The notes under the pieces were generated by a model. That model saw only the letters and a program-made list of their open reading frames with translations. It was not told where the DNA came from and made no database searches. This document shows, in pieces, positions 1 through 5,407 of a DNA stretch of 5,463 nt. The stretch covers positions 1-5,463 of the forward strand of contig JBJXFU010000099.1 of assembly GCA_046155885.1 (NCBI GenBank), written 5' to 3'. Source of the DNA: JAOADN01 sp046155885 (GTDB taxonomy: Bacteria; Pseudomonadota; Alphaproteobacteria; Rhodobacterales; Rhodobacteraceae). The translations under genes and the position numbers were made by a program. Each line of letters opens with the position of its first letter. Within the stretch, counting starts at the first letter, position 1.

Positions 1-29
1 TCGCCCCGGTGTCCGTCTCTGCTCGGCAC
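1..29 (-). CDS. Possible N-terminal fragment of a leftward gene
   Basis: A minus-strand GTG at 29-27 opens a frame that stays open to the window edge, reading (M)PSRDGHRG. An AGAAGGA Shine-Dalgarno-like sequence lies at 40-46, ten bases upstream, and the candidate promoter at 83-111 would give a leader of roughly 45-50 bases. Promoter, leader, ribosome site and start are thus in the right order. Nine codons are too few to identify a product. In related genomes a heparinase II/III-family gene and purH can follow rsmB, so this could be such a gene, but nothing in these residues shows it. The spacing of ten bases is slightly long, and the true start may lie outside the window. Confidence 0.3.
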
Positions 30-82
30 GTCCGGCGGGTCCTTCTATGGGCTCCGTGGCGGAAGATTCTGCGCGCGGGGGG

Positions 83-111
83 ACGATAGTTGTCGGCCCC
101 CGCCCTGTCAC
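83..111 (-). promoter_or_regulatory. Candidate sigma70-type promoter, leftward
   Basis: On the minus strand a -35 hexamer GTGACA (106-111, five of six matches to TTGACA) is followed after exactly 17 bases by TATCGT (83-88, four of six matches to TATAAT). This is the best-matching promoter in the window. Transcription would start near position 76 and run off the left edge. It lies just beyond the rsmB stop codon, so the next leftward gene probably has its own promoter rather than depending on read-through from rsmB. The call rests on sequence match and spacing only. Confidence 0.45.
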
Positions 112-128
112 CGGCAAATGCCCGGAAG

Positions 129-1424
129 TCAGGCCGACCGGCGGAGTGCCGCGATGAAGAAGCCGTCGAGGCCGCCGAGATCGGGCCAGTGATCCGGTTT
201 GAGGCGGAGTCCCTGCCCGGGCGTGTTCCAGGCGGGGTCGGCGCCGGGAAGGGAAAGCGCGGCGGGGTCGGGGGCGAAGTCGGGATAACGGGCGAGGAAG
301 GCCGCGATCTGGCGTTCGCCTTCTTCGGGCAGAAGCGAGCAGGTGGCGAAGACCAGCCGGCCGCCGGGGCGGGTGAGGACGGCGGCGCGGTCGAGCAGGC
401 GGGACTGGAGGGCGGAAAGGTCCTTCAGCGCGGACGGGTCGCGGACGAAGGGCAGGTCGGGGTGGCGGCGGATGGTGCCGGTCGCCGAACAGGGCGCGTC
501 GAGCAGGACCGCGTCGAAGGGCCCGGCCTGCGGATCGCCGGGCCAGTCGAGCGCGTCGGCGGTGACCAGCTCGGCCTTCAGGCCGCAGCGCGCAAGGTTG
601 GCCGCAACCCGTTCCATTCGGGCGGGCGAGCGGTCGAGCGCGGTGACGCGGGCACCGGCGGCGGCGAGCTGCAGGGTCTTGCCGCCGGGCGCCGCGCAGA
701 GGTCGAGCACGCGGTCGCCCGTGCGGGGGCCGAGGGCGCGGGCGGCAAGGGCGGCGGCGGCGTCCTGCACCCACCATTCGCCTTCGGCATAGCCCGGAAG
801 CGCCGAGACCTCGGCCCCGGGCGGCAGGCGGACCGAGCCGGTGGGCAGCGCGGTGCCGCCGAGGCGCGCGGCAAGGGCCGGGGCGTCGCCGTCCCGGGGC
901 GTCACGTCGATGGCCGCGCCGGCGGCGTGGGCGGCCTCGATGCGCTGCACCGTGGCTTTGCCATAGGCCGACATGAGGCGCCCGCGCAGCCAGCCGGGAA
1001 GTTCGGGGACGGGAAGGGCGGACCAGGCCAGAGGGTCGGTCGCGGCGGCCTTGCGCAGGACGGCGTTGACGAGGCCGGCGAATCCGTCGATGCGCCGCCC
1101 GCCCAGCCGCACAAGGCCGACGGCGGCGTTCACCACGCCATGCGCTTCGCCGCCTTCGGCAAAAAGCTCGGCCACAGCCACATCGAGGATGGCGCGCACT
1201 TCCGGCGGGGGGCCCTTGCGGAGAAGGGGTTTCAGCAGCCGGTCGGTCCGGTCTTTCCAGCGCAGCGCCGACAGCGCCAGCCGCTGCGCCCGCGCCCGGC
1301 CGCCCGGGTCGAGCCCGGCGAGCGCCCCTGCGGCGATCTGGTCGGCCAGCGTCCGGCCCTGACCGGTGACGCCGAGGACCAGCCCCGCCGCCGCCGACCG
1401 CGCATCGCCTTCCGCCCGTGCCAT
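129..1424 (-). CDS. rsmB: 16S rRNA (cytosine(967)-C5)-methyltransferase RsmB
   Basis: This 431-residue cytoplasmic enzyme transfers a methyl group from S-adenosylmethionine to carbon 5 of a cytosine in 16S rRNA (C967 in E. coli), during small-subunit assembly. The N-terminal ~125 residues are an alpha-helical NusB-like RNA-binding domain. A linker leads to the Rossmann methyltransferase domain, with WWVQDAAAALAA (217-228), SAM motif I VLDLCAAPGGKT (239-250), the acidic D264 after the second strand, the DAPCSATGT motif with C312, and the TCS motif with the expected nucleophile C362. Both cysteines of the dual-cysteine RsmB/NSUN mechanism are present, so the enzyme should be active. The length fits the family. 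The ATG at 1424 is preceded by GGAGGG nine bases upstream. It is divergent from the SDHAF4-type gene. Other Fmu/NOL1 family members (RsmF) are less likely because the NusB-like domain is present. Confidence 0.93.
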   Translation of the reverse strand: MARAEGDARSAAAGLVLGVTGQGRTLADQIAAGALAGLDPGGRARAQRLALSALRWKDRTDRLLKPLLRKGPPPEVRAILDVAVAELFAEGGEAHGVVNAAVGLVRLGGRRIDGFAGLVNAVLRKAAATDPLAWSALPVPELPGWLRGRLMSAYGKATVQRIEAAHAAGAAIDVTPRDGDAPALAARLGGTALPTGSVRLPPGAEVSALPGYAEGEWWVQDAAAALAARALGPRTGDRVLDLCAAPGGKTLQLAAAGARVTALDRSPARMERVAANLARCGLKAELVTADALDWPGDPQAGPFDAVLLDAPCSATGTIRRHPDLPFVRDPSALKDLSALQSRLLDRAAVLTRPGGRLVFATCSLLPEEGERQIAAFLARYPDFAPDPAALSLPGADPAWNTPGQGLRLKPDHWPDLGGLDGFFIAALRRSA

Positions 1425-1455
1425 GCGACCCGTCCCTCCGCTCCCGTTCGCCGGG

Positions 1456-1461
1456 GTTCTA
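1456..1461 (-). promoter_or_regulatory. Candidate -10 element for rsmB
   Basis: On the minus strand TAGAAC (four of six matches to TATAAT) lies 32 bases before the rsmB ATG, which would give a leader of about 25 bases containing the GGAGGG ribosome site. At 17 bases upstream the -35 position reads TTCCCT, a poor match. A TTGCGC is nearby but only 12 bases away, too close. The -10 is therefore plausible but weakly supported. Confidence 0.25.
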
Positions 1462-1547
1462 GACGAGGCGGCCGCGCAAGGGAAATGGGGGTGCGCGCGG
1501 ACTGCGGCGTTCAGATGCGATCGCCCCGGTCACTGCGGCGACTTTGC

Positions 1548-1575
1548 TTGCGGATAAAGGGCGCCGGAGTACTAT
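1548..1575 (+). promoter_or_regulatory. Candidate promoter for the SDHAF4-type gene
   Basis: TTGCGG (1548-1553) and TACTAT (1570-1575, four of six matches to TATAAT) are separated by 16 bases. Transcription would start near 1582, about 29 bases before the ATG at 1611, leaving room for the GGAAGGA ribosome site at 1594-1600. The -35 has only the TTG core, which is also seen in the candidate rbfA promoter of this window. Confidence 0.35.
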
Positions 1576-1610
1576 GGGTGGCCGGGCCAAGGTGGAAGGA
1601 CCAAGACTGG

Positions 1611-1796
1611 ATGGAGAAGTCCGACACCCCTCGCCCGCCGCCCGCCTCCGCCGCCCGGCGCGCGCTGGCCGAGGCCGAAGCGCGGCGGATAGCGGCGGCT
1701 GTGGCGAAGCCGCCCACCGAGCTTGGCGGGCGGAACGGACCCGACCCTGTCAGGTTCGGCGACTGGGAGAAGAAGGGCCTCGCGGTCGATTTCTGA
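1611..1796 (+). CDS. SDHAF4-type (DUF1674) succinate dehydrogenase assembly factor
   Basis: This 61-residue protein belongs to the DUF1674/SDHAF4 family. Mitochondrial members (Sdh8/SDHAF4) bind the flavinated catalytic subunit of succinate dehydrogenase and protect it before complex II assembly; bacterial members are usually assigned the same role by homology. The first ~35 residues are proline-, alanine- and arginine-rich and look flexible or helical. The family signature fills the C-terminus: GGRNGPDPVRFGDWEKKG (39-56), then the terminal DF. The natural stop right after DF and the short length are typical. The ATG at 1611 is chosen because GGAAGGA lies ten bases upstream and the conserved domain is complete from there. 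The reading frame is open much further upstream (from 90), but that stretch is antisense to rsmB. It is transcribed away from rsmB and converges on the exported-protein gene. Confidence 0.85.
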   Translation: MEKSDTPRPPPASAARRALAEAEARRIAAAVAKPPTELGGRNGPDPVRFGDWEKKGLAVDF

Positions 1797-1812
1797 CCCG
1801 GGCGCCGAAGCT

Positions 1813-2205
1813 TCACATGCTGGCCGCTATCTCGCGCAGCTTGAACTCGGCCGAATCGCCCGCGCCCCGGTCGGTGGTGAAGCGCAGCGCACGGTCGCCC
1901 CGTACCTCGACCAGCTGACAGTTGAACGGGACCGGCGTGCCGCTCCAGTCCATCTCGCGGCAGAAGAAGCCGTCCTTCCAGTTCCACCGGCCCTTCACCG
2001 GCCAGCCGAGCGCGCTGCCTTCGATGCTGCCATCGGGCGCGACGATGAGGCGGATGCGGAAGAGCGGCAGGCGAAGCTCGCGCCCCCCGATCGTCTCGAG
2101 GAACGCCCGCTTGTCGTCGATCCGGGTGAAGCCGTCGGCAAAGGCAGGGCCGGCGAGAAGCGCGGCGAGGACGAAGGCAGCGAGCCGTCTGGCGGGCATG
2201 GACAT
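1813..2205 (-). CDS. Small exported protein of unknown function
   Basis: This is a 130-residue protein with a clear Sec signal peptide: MSMPARR, a hydrophobic core LAAFVLAALLAG, and an AFA cleavage motif ending at residue 23, giving a mature periplasmic protein of about 107 residues. I do not recognise a named domain. The mature part alternates short predicted strands (LRLPLFRIRLIVAPDG, 45-59) with glycine turns. It has an aromatic-rich centre WNWKDGFFCREMDW (74-87) and two cysteines, C82 and C96, that could form a disulfide. No metal site, membrane segment or lipobox is visible. It lies 75 bases downstream of dapB on the same strand, so it could be co-transcribed, but a candidate promoter lies in the gap. 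There is no strong Shine-Dalgarno for the ATG at 2205 or the alternative ATG at 2199. Despite its position, nothing suggests an enzyme of lysine synthesis. Confidence 0.75.
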   Translation of the reverse strand: MSMPARRLAAFVLAALLAGPAFADGFTRIDDKRAFLETIGGRELRLPLFRIRLIVAPDGSIEGSALGWPVKGRWNWKDGFFCREMDWSGTPVPFNCQLVEVRGDRALRFTTDRGAGDSAEFKLREIAASM

Positions 2206-2227
2206 GGGCGGGCCGGGAGGCAGGTGG

Positions 2228-2250
2228 CGGGGCGATCATAATACGCCCCG
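2228..2250. repeat. 23-bp perfect inverted repeat with AT-rich centre
   Basis: CGGGGCG (2228-2234) and CGCCCCG (2244-2250) are exact reverse complements, separated by the nine-base AT-only-but-one spacer ATCATAATA. As RNA this is a 7-bp G:C-rich hairpin with a 9-base loop and could mark the end of the dapB message. However, no U tract follows on either strand, so it is not a standard intrinsic terminator. As DNA it is the size of a dimeric regulator's operator and overlaps the predicted -10 of the exported-protein gene. Confidence 0.5.
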
Positions 2251-2268
2251 GCCGTTAAGGCAGATCAA
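2238..2268 (-). promoter_or_regulatory. Candidate promoter for the small exported protein gene
   Basis: On the minus strand TTGATC (2263-2268) and TATTAT (2238-2243, five of six matches to TATAAT) are 19 bases apart, slightly long. An overlapping TATGAT (2235-2240, also five of six) would be 22 bases away. Transcription would begin near 2230, about 25 bases before the ATG at 2205. The -10 sits inside the spacer of a perfect inverted repeat (2228-2250). Confidence 0.35.
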
Positions 2269-2280
2269 AAGTTTCTCGGG

Positions 2281-3096
2281 TCAGCGCAGGCCGAGCACGT
2301 CGGCCATGTTGTATTCGCCGGGCTTGCGGTCCTGCCCCCAAAGGGCAGCGCGCAGCGCCCCCCGGGCGAAGATGGCGCGGTCGGTGGCGATATGGCGCAG
2401 GATGATGCGCTCGCCGTCGGCGACGAAGAGAACGTCGTGCTCGCCGACGATGTCGCCGCCCCGGACCGAGGAAAAGCCGATGGCGCCCGCCCTGCGCGCC
2501 CCGGTGATGCCGTCGCGCCCGGCCTCGCGCATGTCGGCGAGTGCCACGCCCCGCCCCTCGGCCGCCGCCTGGCCCAGCATCAGCGCGGTGCCGGACGGCG
2601 CGTCGACCTTCATGCGGTGATGCGCCTCGGTGATTTCGATGTCCCAATCCTCGCCCAGCGCGGCGGCCACCTTGCGGGTCAGCCCGACCAGCAGGTTGAC
2701 GCCGAGGCTCATGTTGCCGGCGCGGATGATGACGGCATGGCGGGCGGCGGCGGCGATCTTCGCCAGGTGTTCCGGTTCGAGGCCGGTGGTGCCGATGACG
2801 TGGACGGCGCGGGCCTGGGCGGCGAGCGCGGCGAATTCCGCGGTGGCGGCGGGGGTGGTGAAGTCGATGACCGCCTGCGCCCGGGCGAAGGCGGGAAGCG
2901 GATCGTCGGTGACGGTAACGCCCAGGCTGGCGCCGCCCGTCGCCTCGCCCAGGTCGCGGCCCACCCAGGGGTGGCCGGGTCGTTCGACCGCGCCGACAAG
3001 CTGCGCCCTGTCCGAGGTGGCAATGGTGGCGGCCAGCATCCGACCCATCCGCCCCGAAGCGCCGGTGATGACGATGCCCGGCCCTGCCGTGCCCAT
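2281..3096 (-). CDS. dapB: 4-hydroxy-tetrahydrodipicolinate reductase DapB
   Basis: This 271-residue cytoplasmic enzyme reduces 4-hydroxy-tetrahydrodipicolinate to tetrahydrodipicolinate with NAD(P)H, a step of the diaminopimelate/lysine pathway. The N-terminal Rossmann domain has GASGRMGR (12-19), DFTTP (78-82) and GTTG (102-105). The C-terminal catalytic domain has the signature EAHHRMKVDAPSGTA (157-171), with catalytic H159 and K163 and the substrate-binding SGT at 168-170. The end, DRAIFARGALRAALW, is typical of the family. Length and all key residues are normal. The ATG at 3096 is chosen because AGGGGGG lies seven bases upstream and the family's beta-strand (GIVITGASG) follows directly. 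A GTG at 3120 has a good AGAGGA in front, but that sequence overlaps the predicted -10, so a message from that promoter would lack it. It is divergent from rbfA. Confidence 0.96.
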   Translation of the reverse strand: MGTAGPGIVITGASGRMGRMLAATIATSDRAQLVGAVERPGHPWVGRDLGEATGGASLGVTVTDDPLPAFARAQAVIDFTTPAATAEFAALAAQARAVHVIGTTGLEPEHLAKIAAAARHAVIIRAGNMSLGVNLLVGLTRKVAAALGEDWDIEITEAHHRMKVDAPSGTALMLGQAAAEGRGVALADMREAGRDGITGARRAGAIGFSSVRGGDIVGEHDVLFVADGERIILRHIATDRAIFARGALRAALWGQDRKPGEYNMADVLGLR

Positions 3097-3125
3097 GATG
3101 CTGCCCCCCTGCCGGTTCACGCTTT

Positions 3126-3154
3126 CCTCTAGCGGCCCCGCCGGGCTTTGGCAA
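3126..3154 (-). promoter_or_regulatory. Candidate dapB promoter
   Basis: On the minus strand TTGCCA (3149-3154, four of six matches to TTGACA) and TAGAGG (3126-3131, three of six) are exactly 17 bases apart. Transcription would start near 3120, giving a leader of about 24 bases that contains the AGGGGGG ribosome site of dapB. The -35 lies within a small perfect palindrome, CTTTG-G-CAAAG (3146-3156), and abuts the candidate rbfA -35. Confidence 0.4.
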
Positions 3155-3159
3155 AGACG

Positions 3160-3188
3160 TTGCGGCGGGGGGGCGGTTGGCCTACATC
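3160..3188 (+). promoter_or_regulatory. Candidate rbfA operon promoter, near-leaderless
   Basis: TTGCGG (3160-3165) is followed by CTACAT (3182-3187; 16-base spacer) or TACATC (3183-3188; 17-base spacer). A start seven bases beyond the -10 would fall at about 3194-3195, on the rbfA ATG. There is no Shine-Dalgarno before that ATG (the preceding bases are CATCCCCGGC), which agrees with a leaderless message. The -35 lies five bases from the oppositely facing dapB -35. Confidence 0.4.
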
Positions 3189-3194
3189 CCCGGC

Positions 3195-3620
3195 ATGGCA
3201 CAGCACCGCCTTTCCGCCGGTTCCGGCCCCTCGCAGCGCCAGCTCCGCGTCGGCGAGCTGATCCGCCGCACCTTGTCGGACATCCTGGCGCGGGGCGACG
3301 TGCATGACCCCGATCTGGCGCGGTTTTCGATCACCGTGGGCGAGGTGCGCGCTTCGCCCGACCTGAAGGCGGCGACGGCCTATGTGCTGCCCTTGGGCGG
3401 GCGCGATGCCGAAGGCGCGCTGGCGGCGCTGAACCGCAACAAGGGCGAGTTGCGCCGCGCGGTGGCACAGGCGATGACGCTTAAGTTCGCCCCCGAGCTG
3501 CGGTTCGCGCTGGACGAGACCTTTGACCGGATGGACCGGGCGCGGGCGATGTTCGCTGACGAAAGGGTGCGGCGGGATGTCGAGGCGCCGCCTGGGGATG
3601 AGGGGCCGGATGAGGGCTGA
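3195..3620 (+). CDS. rbfA: Ribosome-binding factor A (RbfA)
   Basis: This 141-residue protein is a single KH-like-domain factor that binds the free 30S subunit and aids late 16S rRNA maturation and cold-adapted growth. Family features are GPSQRQLRVGELIRRTLSDI (11-30), the strand SITVGEVRASPDLKAATAYV (45-64), and the helical segment ALNRNKGELRRAVAQAM (78-94) followed by LKFAPELRFALDETFDR. The tail after residue ~128 is acidic and likely disordered. The start at 3195 gives MAQ-, the usual start in this group. A TTG at 3177 would add MAYIPG but lies across the predicted -10. There is no Shine-Dalgarno, so initiation is probably leaderless. It is the first gene of the cluster, and its last 11 bases overlap the next gene. 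Confidence 0.93.
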   Translation: MAQHRLSAGSGPSQRQLRVGELIRRTLSDILARGDVHDPDLARFSITVGEVRASPDLKAATAYVLPLGGRDAEGALAALNRNKGELRRAVAQAMTLKFAPELRFALDETFDRMDRARAMFADERVRRDVEAPPGDEGPDEG

Positions 3621-4353
3621 GGCGCTGGTCGCGGGCCTTGTGCTTGGCCTTGGCGCAGCCGCCACGGCAAAGGCGGCCGAGTGCCGTTCGATGACCTTTG
3701 CCGGCGAAGGCTATGCCCTGTGCGAGGTGGCGGCAGGCGAAGACCTGCGGCTTTGGCTGACTGGCGAAGATGGTGCGCCGATGGGCACCTTCGAGCGGCT
3801 GCGCGGATGGGCCGGGGACCGGGGGCTGAGCGTCGTTTTCGCAATGAATGCCGGGATGTATCACCCCGACCGCCGCCCGGTGGGGCTCTACGTCGAAGAC
3901 GGGCGCGAGGGCGCGCCGCTGGTTACGGGGGCCAGCAAGGGCAATTTCGGGATGCTGCCGAACGGGGTCTTCTGCGTTTCGGATCGGGGCTTTGCGGTCA
4001 CCGAAACCGGTGCCTTCGCGACCCGTCCACCCGCCTGCCTCTATGCCACGCAGTCCGGGCCGATGCTGGTGATCGGCGGCGCGCTGCATCCGCGGTTTCT
4101 GCCCGGCAGCGACAGCCTGCATGTGCGCAACGGCGTCGGCGTCAGCCCGGAGGGGCGGACGGCCTGGTTCGCGATTTCGGACCGCCCGGTGACCTTCCAC
4201 GCCTTCGCGCGTCTCTTCTTCGACGGGCTGGGGGTGCCTGATGCGCTTTACCTCGACGGCTCGATCTCGCGCCTTTATGCCCCGGCGCTGGGGCGTGACG
4301 ATGCGGGGTTCCCGATGGGGCCGATCCTCGGGGTCGTGGTGCCGGAAGGATGA
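3610..4353 (+). CDS. Secreted DUF2233/NAGPA-type phosphodiester glycosidase family protein
   Basis: This 247-residue protein has a signal peptide (MRAEALVAGLVLGLGAAATAKA, cleavage near residue 22), so it is probably periplasmic or exported. The rest matches the DUF2233 / phosphodiester glycosidase (NAGPA-like) fold: FAMNAGMY (77-84), the stretch NFGMLPNGVF (112-121), ATQSGPMLV (146-154), RNGVGV (173-178) and ALYLDGSISRLYAP (212-225). The family includes the mammalian uncovering enzyme, which removes N-acetylglucosamine from phosphodiesters; the substrate of bacterial members is mostly unknown. Cysteines 25, 38, 122 and 143 could form two disulfides. The ATG at 3610 is preferred because GAGG lies six bases upstream; an in-frame ATG at 3598 would add MRGR. 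It overlaps rbfA by 11 bases and ends 12 bases before truB, so it should be translated with them. The fold is confident; the enzymatic role is inferred. Confidence 0.85.
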   Translation: MRAEALVAGLVLGLGAAATAKAAECRSMTFAGEGYALCEVAAGEDLRLWLTGEDGAPMGTFERLRGWAGDRGLSVVFAMNAGMYHPDRRPVGLYVEDGREGAPLVTGASKGNFGMLPNGVFCVSDRGFAVTETGAFATRPPACLYATQSGPMLVIGGALHPRFLPGSDSLHVRNGVGVSPEGRTAWFAISDRPVTFHAFARLFFDGLGVPDALYLDGSISRLYAPALGRDDAGFPMGPILGVVVPEG

Positions 4354-4365
4354 CAAAGGGCTGAC

Positions 4366-5268
4366 ATGGCGGGGAAGAAGGGGCGGGATATCTCGGGCTG
4401 GGTGATCGTGGACAAGCCTGCCGGGATCGGGTCCACGCAGGTCGTGGGCAAGGTGCGCTGGGCCTTCGACGCGAAGAAGGCGGGGCATGCGGGGACGCTC
4501 GATCCGGGCGCCACGGGTGTGCTCGCGGTGGCTTTGGGCGGGGCGACGAAGACGGTTCCCTACGTGCAGGACGGGTCCAAGGGCTACCGTTTCGCCGTCC
4601 GGTTCGGGGCGGCGACGGCGACGGACGATGCGGAGGGGGCGGTGATCGCGACCTCGGCGCTGCGCCCGAGGGATGGCGAGATCGAGGCGGCGCTGGCGGC
4701 GTTCCGGGGCGACATCATGCAGGTTCCGCCGCAGGTTTCGGCGGTCAGGGTTGAGGGCGAGCGGGCCTATGACCTGGCGCGCGAGGGCGAGGCGCTGGAC
4801 CTCGCGGCGCGGCCCTTGCATGTGGAACGCCTTGAAATCGTTGAACGACCTGACGCGGATACGGTGGTCCTGGAGATGGTCTGCGGCAAGGGCGGCTATG
4901 TCCGGTCGGTGGCCCGCGACCTGGGGGCGGCGCTGGGGTGCCTGGGGCACGTGCTGTCGCTGCGCCGTGACTGGACGGGGCCGTTCGAGCTGTCGGACGC
5001 GGTGCCGCTGGCCGAGATCGAGCGGCTGGCGCGGACCCCGGAGCTGGACAGTTTTCTCTTGCCGATTCAAACGGCTATGGCCGATCTGCCCGAGGTTCGC
5101 GCGACCCCGGAAGGAGCGGCTCGCCTGAGGAACGGCAACCCCGGCCAGGTGATCGCGCAGGGCGTGGAGTATGGCGAGGAGGTCTGGGTCAGCCACCAGG
5201 GCCGGGCCATCGCCATCGGCCGCTACCTTGGCGGCGAGGTGCATCCGGGCCGGGTCTTCGGGGGCTGA
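4366..5268 (+). CDS. truB: tRNA pseudouridine(55) synthase TruB
   Basis: This 300-residue cytoplasmic enzyme converts U55 in the T-loop of tRNAs to pseudouridine. The catalytic domain has GWVIVDKPAGIGST (11-24), then HAGTLDPGATGVL (41-53) with catalytic D46. Y74 stacks on the target base in KGYRFAVRFG (72-81). PPQVSAVRVEGERAYDLAR (121-139) follows, where arginine replaces the usual lysine of the SAxK motif, a mild change. CGKGGYVRSVARDLG (173-187) has the conserved arginine R180. The C-terminal ~60 residues (RATPEGAARLRNG to VHPGRVFGG) form the small PUA-like RNA-binding domain of the bacterial family. The length is normal. The ATG at 4366 is supported by AAAGGG five bases upstream and by the conserved N-terminus. 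It is the last gene of the rbfA cluster in this window. Confidence 0.95.
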   Translation: MAGKKGRDISGWVIVDKPAGIGSTQVVGKVRWAFDAKKAGHAGTLDPGATGVLAVALGGATKTVPYVQDGSKGYRFAVRFGAATATDDAEGAVIATSALRPRDGEIEAALAAFRGDIMQVPPQVSAVRVEGERAYDLAREGEALDLAARPLHVERLEIVERPDADTVVLEMVCGKGGYVRSVARDLGAALGCLGHVLSLRRDWTGPFELSDAVPLAEIERLARTPELDSFLLPIQTAMADLPEVRATPEGAARLRNGNPGQVIAQGVEYGEEVWVSHQGRAIAIGRYLGGEVHPGRVFGG

Positions 5269-5295
5269 AAACCGGCGATCCGGGGCGTGTTTTTC

Positions 5296-5372
5296 CCGCA
5301 TGTTTCCCGTATTACATCCGTATTACATCCGTAGTTCATCCGTAGTTCATCCGTAGTTCACCCGTATGCACA
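5296..5372. repeat. 11-bp tandem repeat array downstream of truB
   Basis: Seven consecutive 11-base units follow truB: CCGCATGTTTC (5296), CCGTATTACAT (5307), CCGTATTACAT (5318), CCGTAGTTCAT (5329), CCGTAGTTCAT (5340), CCGTAGTTCAC (5351) and CCGTATGCACA (5362). The five middle units fit the consensus CCGTA(T/G)T(A/T)CAT with at most one difference; the outer two are degenerate. The array is much richer in A+T than its surroundings and lies outside any gene I can support. The unit length is about one helical turn, so equivalent bases face roughly the same side of the DNA. It could be a binding array for a regulator of the gene to the right, or a simple tandem duplication. Confidence 0.85.
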
Positions 5373-5407
5373 GCAGCGCGCGCCGTGAAATGCGGGTGGG
5401 CGGGCAT

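Noticed and set aside
113..127. CCGG-CAAATGC-CCGG as an rsmB terminator
   Set aside because: It has four base pairs only and no T tract on the minus strand.
90..1610. Long plus-strand open frame running into the SDHAF4-type gene
   Set aside because: It is antisense to rsmB, low in complexity (G, A, R rich) and matches no family. Only the part from the ATG at 1611, with a ribosome site and the DUF1674 signature, is kept.
3097..3120. GTG start adding eight residues to DapB
   Set aside because: The AGAGGA in front overlaps the predicted -10, and the family starts just before the GIVITGASG strand. The ATG at 3096 has its own AGGGGGG site.
2255..3154. Minus-strand and plus-strand open frames overlapping dapB
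   Set aside because: They are arginine/glycine- or alanine-rich shadows in other frames; the dapB frame has all catalytic motifs.
3177..3194. TTG start adding MAYIPG to RbfA
   Set aside because: It would start before or across the predicted -10, has no good ribosome site, and the added residues are not part of the family's N-terminus.
5272..5294. Possible intrinsic terminator after truB (CCGG-CGAT-CCGG, then TTTTT at 5290-5294)
   Set aside because: The stem has only four base pairs and six bases separate it from the T run, too weak to call.
3481..5301. 606-codon minus-strand open frame opposite the secreted-protein gene and truB
   Set aside because: High-GC genomes leave long stop-free antisense frames. 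The translation is R, P and H rich without domains, and the opposite strand holds two well-supported genes with intact motifs.
5296..5372. CRISPR array or plasmid iterons
   Set aside because: The units are 11 bases with no unique spacers, so it is not CRISPR. Iterons are usually longer and lie next to a rep gene, none of which is present.
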